Positions 9,251-19,904 of a stretch of DNA of 64,000 nucleotides are shown in pieces. Numbering within the stretch: the stretch's first letter is position 1; each line of letters opens with the position of its first letter. The translations under genes were made by a program, and so were the position numbers. The DNA is from Rhyzopertha dominica (lineage: Eukaryota; Arthropoda; Insecta; Coleoptera; Bostrichidae): contig QCXZ01000137.1 of assembly GCA_025024175.1 (NCBI GenBank), forward strand, positions 73,780,680-73,844,679, given 5' to 3'. The notes under the pieces were generated by a model. The model searched no databases. It saw only the letters and a program-made list of their open reading frames with translations, and was not told the DNA's origin.

Positions 9251-12200
9251 ATGAATGGAGATAATTCATCAAAAATTGATGACTACATTCTCTGTGAAGC
9301 TTGCAAAATCAACATACCTAAACGATTATTTCCGGCTCATACCAGAAGTAACTTACATAAAAATAATGTTGCTCAGGAAATACACGAGGGCGTCTATCTG
9401 ATAAGTAACGCATTCAATAATTCACTGAATATATATCGAATACAAAAAACACCACGATATGACAACCAAATTGCGTTGATTTTGATGCATTTTTTCTTGA
9501 CGTAAAGAACAGAACATTATCCGTTACTGCAGACAGATTAAAGGAGCATCCACTGCTGAAGGTGAATTTTGAATTGTTTTGCTTATATGTGCTAAAAAAG
9601 AGTGCAGACCAACAAGTGGAAGACGAAGATGACAGTAGTCAAACGTTCGATATAAAGAGTTTTAAAAGTGGTTCATACAGGCTTATGTCGGCTTCAACTG
9701 ACCTGGAGAAACTTTATCGAGATTCTTGCGATCGAATGACTGCAAAGGCTATTGAATTTAATGTAAGTAACATTAAGTAAATAATAGAAGTTGTGTTTAA
9801 TGCTATTCTCTTACATTTACAGCATAAAGAATCCGGTTGGGTTTTGTCGGATATCCTTTTTGTGGAAGTTTCGACAGCAGTTCACACACCCCTAGCTGGA
9901 TGTTCCTTCATTGACCTCCCGCAGTGCGTAAGAAATATAAAAGCTATTATTAATGTTAAAAACTCCGACAACTATTGCTTTGCGTGGTCTATATTATCTG
10001 CCTTGTATCCCCAAGCAAACCGTTCAGGTGATGTAACTCGGTATTTTAAATATTTCAACACTTTGAATTTTGAGAATATTACATTTCCCGTACAAATCAA
10101 AGACATTCCAATATTTGAAAGAAGAAATAACATATCTATTAACGTGTTTGGCCTACATTGTGACGAAAAAAATAGTAAGCAGAATATGAGTGACAATCCT
10201 AAAAAAAAATGCAACAGACCTTTTAAATTAACAGGACCTCTGCATCATTGTATCGAACGAAAAGCAATTCATGTGAACTTGTTGTATATCGAAGATGACA
10301 CTAAAGGTCATTACTGCTACATAAAAGATTTGGCAAAAACTGTTAGTTGGGCAAATGACTAAACATACTAGCAAAATCTATATATGCGACGGCTGTCTGT
10401 CTAGATTTCAGACACCGGAAAAGCTTAAGGCACATTTGAATTTACAGGAATGTTCTAAACAAGTAACAATTTTACCTGATCCAGGGAAAACGTAATACAA
10501 TTTGTAAATAGTCATAAATCGGTCAAGTTAGAATTTGTCATTTACCGCAGACTTTGAGACTTTTATGATGCCATTTGACACAGCAGTACCCAATGCTGAA
10601 GCAAATATATAATGAATACAGATATTCACGTTCCATATAGTTTTTTCCTATAAGATAAAATGCAGTTATGACGACTCTCTCAATACCCTTCGTATATATC
10701 GAGGTAAAAACTGCAGTGAAACATTTGTCAAGATGCTTATTGATGATACAAAAGATATTTTTACCAATCATATTCTCCAGAATCGGCCAATGGCACCGCT
10801 TACCCCTGATCAAGTTTCTAAGGCTAAAAACGCCACTCATTGTTATATGTGTGGAGGAGAATTTTCATCAAATAATAATGATATATCACAAAGGCCCGTT
10901 TAGATCACTCTCACAGTTCCTCCTTATTCCGAGGAAAAGTCCATTCAAAATGTAACCTGGCCAGTAGAACACCCTTACTCATTCCAGTGATTATGCACAA
11001 TCTATCATCCTTCGATTGTCATCTGTTTGTAAAAGAATTAGCTCAATCGCCGAAAGTGAAAGATATTAAGGTAATTGGTTTAACAAAAGAAAAATATTTA
11101 GCCCTTGATGTAAAATTGCTTATATCCAGAAATGAAATTTCAGCTTCAAAGGACAGTAGTAAGAAGAAGAGCATTCATCGTGTATACTATGTAACAATAC
11201 GTTTTTTGGACAGCTTCCGTTTTATGTCCAGTAGTCTGACTTCTCTAGCGAGCTATTTAGATGACAATCAATTTATCGAGACGCGTCGATTCTTCAATTC
11301 TGATAGCGAATTTAAATTAATGAAAAGAAAGGGGATTTTTTGCTATGAATACGTTAATAGTTTGGAGATATTAGACAACACTAAAGAATTGCCATCAAGG
11401 GAGGAATTTTATAGCAGTTTAACGCAAGACACTGTCTCAGAAGCCGACTACTTGCACGCTGAAAACGTTTGGCATACTTTTAATTGTAAAAATTTGGGGG
11501 ACTACTCCGACCTTTATTTAAAATCGGATGTGTTGTTGTTGACGGATGTTTTTGAGGCATTTAGAACAAAATGTCTAGATGAATATGGTCTCGACCCTGC
11601 ATGGTATCTAACTGCCCCTGGCCTCAGCTGGGACGCCATGTTGAAACATACACAGATTAAGCTGGAACTTTTAACGGATATTGAGATGTTACAGTTTATA
11701 AAGAAGTCAATTAGAGGAGGTGTAGCAATGGTGTCTCACAGACATGCAATCGCAAATAATAAGTACATAGCTGCAAAAACAGGCAATGATCCAACCAGCA
11801 CGAAAAAAAAATTCAGATGGGGCTATCGACAATTTCACATATGCATATGATCCAGATAAGGATACGAGCTTTCTATCCTATTTTGATTCGAATAATTTAT
11901 ACGGTAAGTCTCTTAGTGAACACTTGCCATGCTCAAATTTACTTGGCTAACAGATGCTCAAATTGAACAATTCGATGTGATGGACATTTGCTCTCAAGAT
12001 GGAGAAATTGGTTACATTTTAGAGTGTGACATTCATTATCCCAACAGTTTACACGAATGGCACAATTGCTTTCCATTTCTAGTTGAAAATATTGTATCTC
12101 CAGCTAGCAATGGAAAAGTAAAAAAATTAATTCCTAACTTCTTTGACAAAGAGAGGTATGTTGTTCACTATAAGACGCTGTATCAGGCCTTAAAATATGG

Positions 12201-12550
12201 TCTCATACTCAAAAAGATACACAGAATACTATCCTTTAAGCAGTCGAAGTGGATAGCGCCATATATAGAGCAAAATACACGTAGAAGGCAGAATTCGAAA
12301 AATAACTTTGAAAAAAATCTCTATAAACTTTTAAATAATTGCATTTTTGGTAAATCCATGGAATCTGTTGAAAAACGTAAAGATATACGGCTTTTGAAAA
12401 GATGGGACAGCAATGGCAAGTCTAAAGGAGCTTCTATTATATCTCCAATCCTAGATTTAAAAGTTTCAGCATATTCGATGAAAATTTGGTAGCTGTTGAA
12501 ATGCAAAAGCAAGAAATAGTTTATGATAAACCGATATTCATAGGCTTTTG
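9251..12550 (+). pseudogene. Protein-primed family B DNA polymerase relic (virus/Polinton-like), frameshifted
   Basis: Degraded gene for a type B 'organellar and viral' DNA polymerase. In order: a Cys-pair zinc-finger-like start (CEACKINIP, HTRSNLHKNN, from 9251); a frameshift near 9480; LKVNFELFCLYVLKKS; a probable intron at 9763-9822; SGWVLSDILFVEV through NNISINVFGL (9823-10362); a C2H2-like CDGCLSRF (about 10390); exonuclease I core ADFET (about 10546); CYMCGGEF (about 10838); exonuclease II HNLSSFDCHLF (10993); exonuclease III YLKSDVLLLTDVFE (about 11515); palm motif A YFDSNNLYG (about 11878); motif B FEKNLYKLLNNCIFGK (about 12310). At least five frame changes and stops separate these. 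The last palm motif (Asp-Thr-Asp-like) should follow but falls in or beyond the gap at 12551. Long order-preserving similarity makes the family call strong; the parent element (Polinton, adintovirus-like or other) is undecided because no capsid or integrase is visible. Confidence 0.8.
9763..9822 (+). other. Probable 60-nt spliceosomal intron inside the polymerase relic
   Basis: GTAAGT donor at 9763 directly after AAT, and a pyrimidine-rich tract ending TTACATTTACAG at 9822. Removing it joins two blocks of the polymerase N-terminal region in the same frame; read through, it contains in-frame stops. Confidence 0.55.
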
Positions 12551-12650
12551 NNNNNNNNNNNNNNNNNNNNNNNNNNNNNNNNNNNNNNNNNNNNNNNNNN
12601 NNNNNNNNNNNNNNNNNNNNNNNNNNNNNNNNNNNNNNNNNNNNNNNNNN
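12551..12650. other. Assembly gap (100 N)
   Basis: A run of exactly 100 N breaks the polymerase relic. The right side shows no continuation of polymerase sequence, so the true gap size and the join are unknown. Confidence 0.95.
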
Positions 12651-12940
12651 ATAATCAAACAGCAAGCAGCAAGAGCTCTGCAATACTCCGCTGTACCTAA
12701 AATAAATATAAAGTACCTACCCTTTATTAAATTTTTCGTTTTATTCATGATTTATTTACACAATACAAGATGATGCAATATTTCACAGCTTCCTTTGTAT
12801 AAGCGATTTCCGTTTTGATAAATTCACTCGGGTAGAATAATAAGTAATAGCTTAGAGGTATTTAGTAGAGCCCTGGGTGGGTTATAGAAATAAGATCCAC
12901 TTATATTAGAAAACATTTTATTATTAAATATTGAAAAAAA
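12651..12940. other. Gene-free DNA right of the gap
   Basis: No polymerase homology resumes here and nothing else is recognisable. Confidence 0.5.
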
Positions 12941-12943
12941 TAC

Positions 12944-13022
12944 TCATTTCTCTACAAAATCTCCACATCCATTGAAACATTTGACATATCGTGACACATG
13001 CTTTTAGATGTCCATTTTAAGG
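12944..13022 (-). pseudogene. C-terminal scrap of a mariner-type transposase (minus strand)
   Basis: Read on the minus strand, a frame ends RYVKCFNGCGDFVEK then a stop at 12944. That resembles the extreme C-terminus of mariner/SETMAR-like transposases (RW..C....GDY.E). Only about 25 residues support it. Confidence 0.4.
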
Positions 13023-13139
13023 AACTGTGCCGCCGCTTTTCGTTAGTTGCAAAGCATCTACTTAACCACGAAGCAAAGGACAACGATAACAAAGCGAAAC
13101 ATTACATCGCCTTCGACGAGCAATTCACGAGTACAAGGA

Positions 13140-13420
13140 ACGAAGACGCATGCTTTTGTTCGGCATTGTTTTTATCCACGACAATGCAAATCCTCACCCC
13201 GCTAACGTGACGAATTTGCAAATAATTTAAGTGTGAGGTTGTAGACCATCCATCGCATAGTCCGGACTTGGCACTAGTATTTTTTCTTTCGAGAACTAAA
13301 TACTTTTTTAGGCGGGCAACACTTCGTCGCTAAGGAAGGATGTTAAAACTATTTGACTAAGTTTGCGGCGTAGTTCCTAAAAGACATAATTTAAAAGCCT
13401 ACGTCACAATATGACAAATG
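13140..13420 (+). pseudogene. Mariner transposase fragment
   Basis: Broken plus-strand frames give FIHDNANPHPANVTN, then VVDHPSHSPDLA, the second and third catalytic regions of a mariner DDD transposase (canonically HDNARPH and HPPYSPDLAP). Further on, residues resembling FRRATLRR match the usual segment after the third Asp. Frameshifts and stops make it dead. It points opposite to the scrap at 12944. Confidence 0.6.
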
Positions 13421-15270
13421 ACTGATGATTTTATAAAAAAAAATAAGTAGGTAAGACCTTATCCATCTTTTAATATTTTTTTAATATTTTTTACCGATTT
13501 TTATAACCTATCGGAAGCTTAAATAAACACCCATCGTACTTACTGCTAACCTGATCACTGGAGGTTACGAATAAGGTATATTAATTGCATAACTAATTAC
13601 ATAATTGCCTCCTAAAATACTCTTAAGTTTTATTGTCCTGTAAACAAATGGGCACATTCGTGTACAAAAGATAAATACAGGACATACAGTGTAATACCCT
13701 TTAAAGTGCAACGTGATGTTTGGTTTTAAATAAAATATTTTAACTAATGCAACTAGTTCTTAAACGTTTCTACAGTTGTAGGTTACCTTAAACTATTAAA
13801 ATTTGCAAGCTATAGACTTACTGCGTCATTCTTTCTTCTGAATAACTCACTTTTCAGCTTCTGACCTGACCTGATCTATGCACTGAGGAATTTGGCTTAT
13901 ATTGTCCAAATAATAATAGAGTTGTAAGGACTGTAATTGCTGCTATTGAAGTGCTTATTATCTTAGGCATGCAGTACTTATTTGTTTAATATTCCTTGCA
14001 AATAGAAGTATCTTGCATGTCAGAGACTATCCGCAGAACCTCGAAATGTGCCGGCAATTGAGAGCTTTTCCCTGTAGCAAAAGCGAAACACATATTTGGA
14101 GACGTGTTACCGTTGATGAAAGTAAACGAGAATGTATGGAAATAAAATGGCTTCTAGCGTTTACGGACACATTTCCGCTTGTTTCGTTCGAGTGTAGACG
14201 CCATACAGAGCTTTCAGGTCGCAACCACACTCGGGCTGGTTTGCAATCTTCGGCGTATAACGTAGAAATGTGCTTGTCGCCTAAGGCGTTTTGATAACAC
14301 TTGAGAGTTTTCAAGCTTGGGAGAAACGGATATTCTAAATGGCAGAGTGCACTTGCCTTCCTGCACCGTGTTTTAGCAGTGAAAAGAGAGTACGTATTTC
14401 GGAACAGAAATCGGTTTAAAATGAATAAAATGCGTAGATCGTAATAAACTTGAAATCTTTTACGTCCCGTTACTCTGACAAAGAACGGGAATGTTCAATT
14501 CGTAAGTCGGTATTAAATTCTGTTAAAGAGCTAGGTGCGCTTATTTTATTTATATGCAGTACAACTAAAACAACGAGTATGCACATTAAATTAAATTAAT
14601 TCCTTCCATCAAAAGGTACAGTTGCTGACAAAAGCCTAACTTTTTTGATATGCCATTACAAGATTTGGTAACACTCTAAATTTTAACATATTATACGTAA
14701 AACCCACAGGAATACTTACATAAAAACCTACAGGAAAGTTAAAGTGGCTGCCTGTCCTAGTTTAGTTCATAGACTCTTAACGGTCTTTCTCAGCAAAAAA
14801 AATAACTGTGAGAAAGGATTAAATACTATAAAATCATGGCTTCTAAAAATAAAAATCAAAAACAAGTAGCAATAAAATTATTGGATGCCCAACACCCTGA
14901 AACAACTTCGAATGTTCAGAACAATTCGCTAAATTGTGCAAAACGACCAAGTTCTTCAAGGTGTATTTAAATATTTCTGCCTTCGCTTTTGGTATCATTC
15001 TAGAGTATCGAAGATCGTGCTTTTAACCGACAAAATGTTAACATCTAGATATTTTCTGCTGATGTATCATGTTCGAATACTGTAGAAAAAGGACTGACAC
15101 CAACTATGTGAAGGTGTAGTCCAATCCATCCTAAGTTGTTTTGTAATATTTCAGGAAAAGTAATGAACGATATGAAGTTGTGATATCCTTTGGTGGGAAA
15201 AGTGAGAAAGCTTGAAGCTTTAAATTTGACATTTCACTGCCACATCTGTTATTGAATGTATCGGTAATTT
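13421..15270. other. Gene-free DNA, one GC-richer patch
   Basis: No supported gene. At 14013-14330 a GC-richer patch has open frames on both strands without recognisable domains. A 44-codon frame at 14836-14970 (MASKNKNQKQ, Lys/Gln/Asn-rich) has a decent start context but no known relative that I recognise. Confidence 0.45.
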
Positions 15271-15289
15271 TATAGATTAACACCATTAC

Positions 15290-16452
15290 AGTACAACAAC
15301 TGCGTTGACTAATGTGGTGGACGACTGCATTGGATCCCTCGATGCTGCCAGAACAAGTCTTTTGGTCTCATTGGATTTTTCGAAAGCTTTTGATACACTG
15401 TATCATGTGTTGCTTTGTAGTAAATTGACTTTCTACGGTTTTTATGAGGTTTCTGTTAATTTCTTCCGATCTTATTTGCTCCATAGGTGCCAGCGAGTCT
15501 TGCTGGGTGCCGAAATGTCTGATGTCGGCAGAGTGACGTCGGGAGTCCCTCAAGAATCTATCCTGGGACCTATTCTGTTTTTAATTTACACCGCTGGTTT
15601 ACTCTCGAAGCCCAAATTTTCAACTTGCGTGGCATACGCTGACGATACTTACCTTTTACACCATAATCAACTGCCTGTATATGAAAGTCTTGATTAAGTA
15701 TAGATAATGACCTTCGTTTTAAAAATCACGTGCCTTCTGTTATTAAAAAATGTTATGTTGCTTTAAAGCTCTTGTACTCTAATCATCTTGTTCTCAACTT
15801 TAAACTTAGAAAAAAAATATGCGAATATCTGGTAATCCCTCACTTACTTTATTATTTTACGGTATATTTTCCTTGTCTTGATGCCGTTAATAAATACAGG
15901 CTTCGGAAGGTCAGAATAACTGCTGCAGATTCATATTTGCACTAAAAAAGTATGCTCATATCAGTAAGTACATACAGCAACTTAAGTGGTTAAAAATTGA
16001 TCAACTTCTTTATTACCACCTTGCAACTTTCTTGTTTCGTGTCTTTCGGTCATCTTCGCCAAAATACTTGCGTGATAAGTTTCATAGTCGTCGCAGCTTG
16101 CATTGCACTGATTTATCTCTTAGATATGTCCACCATTTATCAATGCCTAGCTTTCGAACCTCCTTATACACGCGGTCTTTTACTTATAATGCTATAAAAT
16201 ATTATAATGAACACTTTGATTTGTTTACTAAAATATGCTCTGTAGAAAGTTTGAAAAAACAAATGATGTATAGGTTAAGTCATTAGCTTGTAATTATAGT
16301 CAAAGCATGGTACTATAGCTGTTTATGTTTTTGGTTTGTTTATTTCTCATATTGAACTAAGCTTATATTTTATTTTGGGTTGAGTGGAATAGCTACGCTA
16401 GACTTTGACCAATAGTATGTTTAAATAAAGTCCTATTATTATTATTATTATG
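15290..16452 (+). mobile_element. 5'-truncated LINE (non-LTR retrotransposon) with broken reverse transcriptase
   Basis: The frame at 15305-15697 shows reverse transcriptase blocks: LVSLDFSKAFDTLYH, then VTSGVPQESILGPILFLIYTA, then VAYADDTYLL with the catalytic YADD. After a short gap (frame broken at 15697) C-terminal LINE sequence continues in pieces to about 16286. The 3' end is AATAAAG followed by an ATT/TTA trinucleotide tract near 16437-16452, the usual tail of several insect LINE families. The 5' half (endonuclease) is missing, as in most 5'-truncated copies. Jockey/R1-like clade is likely, not established. Confidence 0.8.
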
Positions 16453-17350
16453 TTAAAGAGCAACGCGAGGAAGAAATAGAAACAAAAATATTATACTCCA
16501 TAACCGAGGCAGAGGGAAACAGCTAAACCGCTATACCATTTAAAAACATGGGGCGCTGTTGTGAATTCGGAGGGACCGTCCNTGCTTCATAAANTGGAAA
16601 GTAAGACCTCTTACAAAGTGACAGCGGCCTTGTTCGTCAAAAACTACACTGTGATTGATGACTCCGAGTTGAAGGTTACCGTGTGCTCAGGCTAACATTG
16701 ATCAATGGGATTTACAAATTTACAAGCCTTCTAATTTTTGCTTAACAAAATAGTGTTTACCCTTCGCAATTAGCAAGCGTAGCAGAATATAAACCTTAAA
16801 AATGGACTAGTGGTACTGAAGTTAATTAAAATCACACAACTGTATTAAGTTTCCGCTAATGGTATCAACTACAAGCGCTTCTCTGCAAAATATGTTTGTC
16901 AACTTTATACGTATACGCATATTAAAATTTTATATGAAACAGGATGATCACTTTAACTTTGGTAGAGGTTTTACCCGCATTAGGCAGCAACGAAGTAATT
17001 TATTTAATTATTCCATGAAATGTAAATTTCCTGTCCCTTCGCACCCAAAGCAGATACGTGCGGTTGCATGTATTAGTATTATTGATTGCACCCATGTCTA
17101 AAAATAAAGTTCTCTACTTATCTTCTGCTGTAGCTAGCACAGCGTCAAACGGTTGCTTAATCGATTTAATAAATTTAATCGAACGGTCGCAATAGCATGT
17201 ACAAGAAGTTGACATCGATTAATCAACTAATAATATCTAAGGAATTGTTTGAATCATAGTCCTGATATTCCATTAGCAGTGACGATTATCAGTAATTGGT
17301 ACCTGCTCCGCATGCTCAGATTTCGCTTATTATATTGTTAATTAATAAGC
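16453..17350. other. Gene-free DNA
   Basis: No recognisable gene or repeat. Two single-N positions near 16582 and 16594. Confidence 0.5.
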
Positions 17351-17354
17351 TACT

Positions 17355-17945
17355 ACTAAGAATTGACTACAATTGTAAAATGGATTATTTCTTGAACGGC
17401 TAATCCGATTTTGATGATCTTTGGTTTAAATTGTAGCTTCATTTCGCAGCAATGATACCGTTTTCGAAATTTCCATTGTAATTTCATATGCAGTAGGATG
17501 TCCTAAATGAGGATGCCTTATTTCCGAAAAATTTACAATTTAACGGAACATCGCGCTTTGATGCGTTAAAGGTTTATTTTCCCATAGCACATTATTTTTA
17601 AAATTGGTGTCAGTCTTGTTAACTGATATGCCTGAAAACCATGCATCTCCATTATTAAGTAACAAAGATATTGACTTCACGTCGACAAAGAAACTGTTCA
17701 GGGAAGATGGAGCTACAGTTTAATTATCATTGGCATCTGCAGTCGCAGCTAGTGCATCTCTTGGAGAATTGCAAATTTTGCAGGAAAAAAGCTTCTTCAG
17801 TTAAATACCCTATAGATACTGAAGACCATAACCATAGCAAAACCATAACTGAGAAATGAAGATACAATTTAAACCAAAAACATCAAAATCCGATTAACCG
17901 TTAAATAAAAATCCGTTCTAAAATTGTAGTCAATTTTTAGTGGTG
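17355..17945. repeat. Short element with inverted terminal repeats of about 100 bp
   Basis: Arms 17355-17455 and 17845-17945 are inverted copies: AATTGACTACAATT at the outer side, CGGTTAATC/CGGCTAATC, CCGATTTTGATG and TTTGGTTTAAATTGTA follow in both. The 390-bp centre has a 62-codon frame (17671-17859) without a known domain. MITE-like; flanking duplication not clear, so boundaries are plus or minus a few bases. Confidence 0.65.
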
Positions 17946-19780
17946 TGGTAATGTTGAAGCGCAATGTAGTTATAAATCAGTTTGTATGTCAGGAGGGAGG
18001 GAAGTTACACGGATAATTAGGAATAGAAAATTAAAATAAAAAACAGCTTGATTTGTCATTAATATCCTCCGAGTGTTTTCGAGTAAATATTAGTTTCGCA
18101 CATACATATTTACTGTCAATCTTTGATAACAGCTAAAAATTCAAAATTTCAATTTTTGAAGTTTTTTCCTGCCACAATATTGAGAAGCTCATTCAGATCA
18201 ACAGAACCAAGTTCCTATGAATTGACAGTATGGGGAGTGCACTGGGACTCCTTGCCCGTTGAGTTTACATAGTATGTAAGCTTTGATTTTTAGAGTTGAA
18301 AGTGATCTCTCCGCAGTTGACGTTCTGACCGAAAGAGTTGCCAGATATGTTAAAATACGTTTTATCTCTATCTTGAATTATTTGGGCCATATCATCGATT
18401 TATCTTTGTCAGTGAACCACCGACTTCTGCGGTTGTCACCTTCAGAGGACGGGCATGTTAATAATTGTTAGTATATGACAGTCAAGTGTGTTCTGTCAGG
18501 TTATAGCAGAGCAAAAATTGTAGCAACAGACATCACTTGAATTATTTTACACAGCGATAATTATTCTAATAGGCGTCACTGTGAATATGAGCAAATACAA
18601 CCTAGATATCCACTAAGGTGCTAAGGTGCAGGACGGTAGCATTTCCTTTAAATAAAACTTCACTTTTAAATCGATTTTAATTTAATAATTTGTTGAGATT
18701 ACTCAGGGTTAGTTTTGTATTAACCATGGACACATTAACATTATTTTTTATCTAAAAGAATATTTTTTAGGTGCCGCAGATATTATCCTAAAGAGAAGGG
18801 TCTCTTATCACTACAGCAATTTGAATAAAATTGCATTTTACTTCTATTTATTGAAAACTTTACAGCACTTCAATCTCGTTAAATTTAACAACCCTTTAAT
18901 GCCTTATACCATAGTGCTAGCACCGGTATCAACATAATAATGTAGGAAAATAAACACTGAAGTATGTAAATGCTTTGCGTGAAGGTGAGGCACTCCTATA
19001 CCACACTGAATAGTTAATTTACCTTAAATATTAAGGAACATTTAGATTCACTAGCTTATCTAGTTTGTAATAGCGCATCTTTTAGTTAGCAGATAAAGAA
19101 ATACTTAAAACCCATTGCTGTTGGTTGCGGTGCAGACAGCATAGACATGCATTTTAGTTTCATATTATTATTTTCTTCAATAAAAATAAAGTGAATACAC
19201 GAAAGATTGTTACATTGTGTACCGATAAGTAGCTCTACCCTAATGGTTATAGTTTCAAAGGCATTAAAGGGAGATAATGGAACTTTCACCTTTACATACT
19301 TAAACATATGGTTAAAGATATTTTTTGAACACCGAAAATGTACTTTTATTTTGTATTCATAAAAAATTCAATAATGGCAAATTGTATACTTAGTACTTAA
19401 TCCTTTCGTTTACTAACTGATTGCATTTATTTAGCTGAAATCGATTCACATAGCGTGTCGCATCATTCGAGGAAAATATCCCCATGCATAATACATTGCA
19501 GCCTCGCTATGCCGTAGGACGAACAGCATCCGGTTAAGTTCCGTTAAGTCCTTATACATTATTTCGCTACCAATTTTGCGAGAAAATAAATTAAATTTAG
19601 GAAATTCAATAAATAACGGCTTAACCAGAGGTAGTTTATTATTTAGGCACTCAGCTGCGCCAACGCAACGGAACCGGTTGCTCCGAATCCTTAAAGGAGT
19701 TCCCGTTTTAATTTAGATATTACCCCAGCGTCCTGTAGGGGTTAAGGTGAAGAATAATTGATGGGGTTTTCACAATTAAC
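17946..19780. other. Gene-free DNA
   Basis: No supported coding sequence, RNA gene or repeat seen. Confidence 0.5.
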
Positions 19781-19850
19781 TGTAGCGCTGCAGTGGATTA
19801 CTCTGTTCGACGCACTTAAACCACTTGCAGGTTCAAGCCCCTGAAATGAA
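19781..19850 (+). repeat. tRNA-like sequence (possible SINE head or tRNA relic)
   Basis: A good RNA polymerase III B-box, GGTTCAAGCCC, lies about 40 bp downstream of a D-arm-like GCAGTGGATTACTC. Arm pairing is poor and no full cloverleaf can be drawn, so a functional tRNA is unlikely. It sits 55 bp outside the inverted-repeat element that begins at 19905. Confidence 0.3.
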
Positions 19851-19904
19851 TTGGGTATATTCGTCTTGCCGATATTTTGCGGGAGCGCAAGCTACCTCAA
19901 TTCA

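Noticed and set aside
14013..14314. Overlapping 90-codon frames on both strands in a GC-richer patch
   Set aside because: Neither strand shows a domain, good splice sites or a recognisable relative; composition alone can open both frames.
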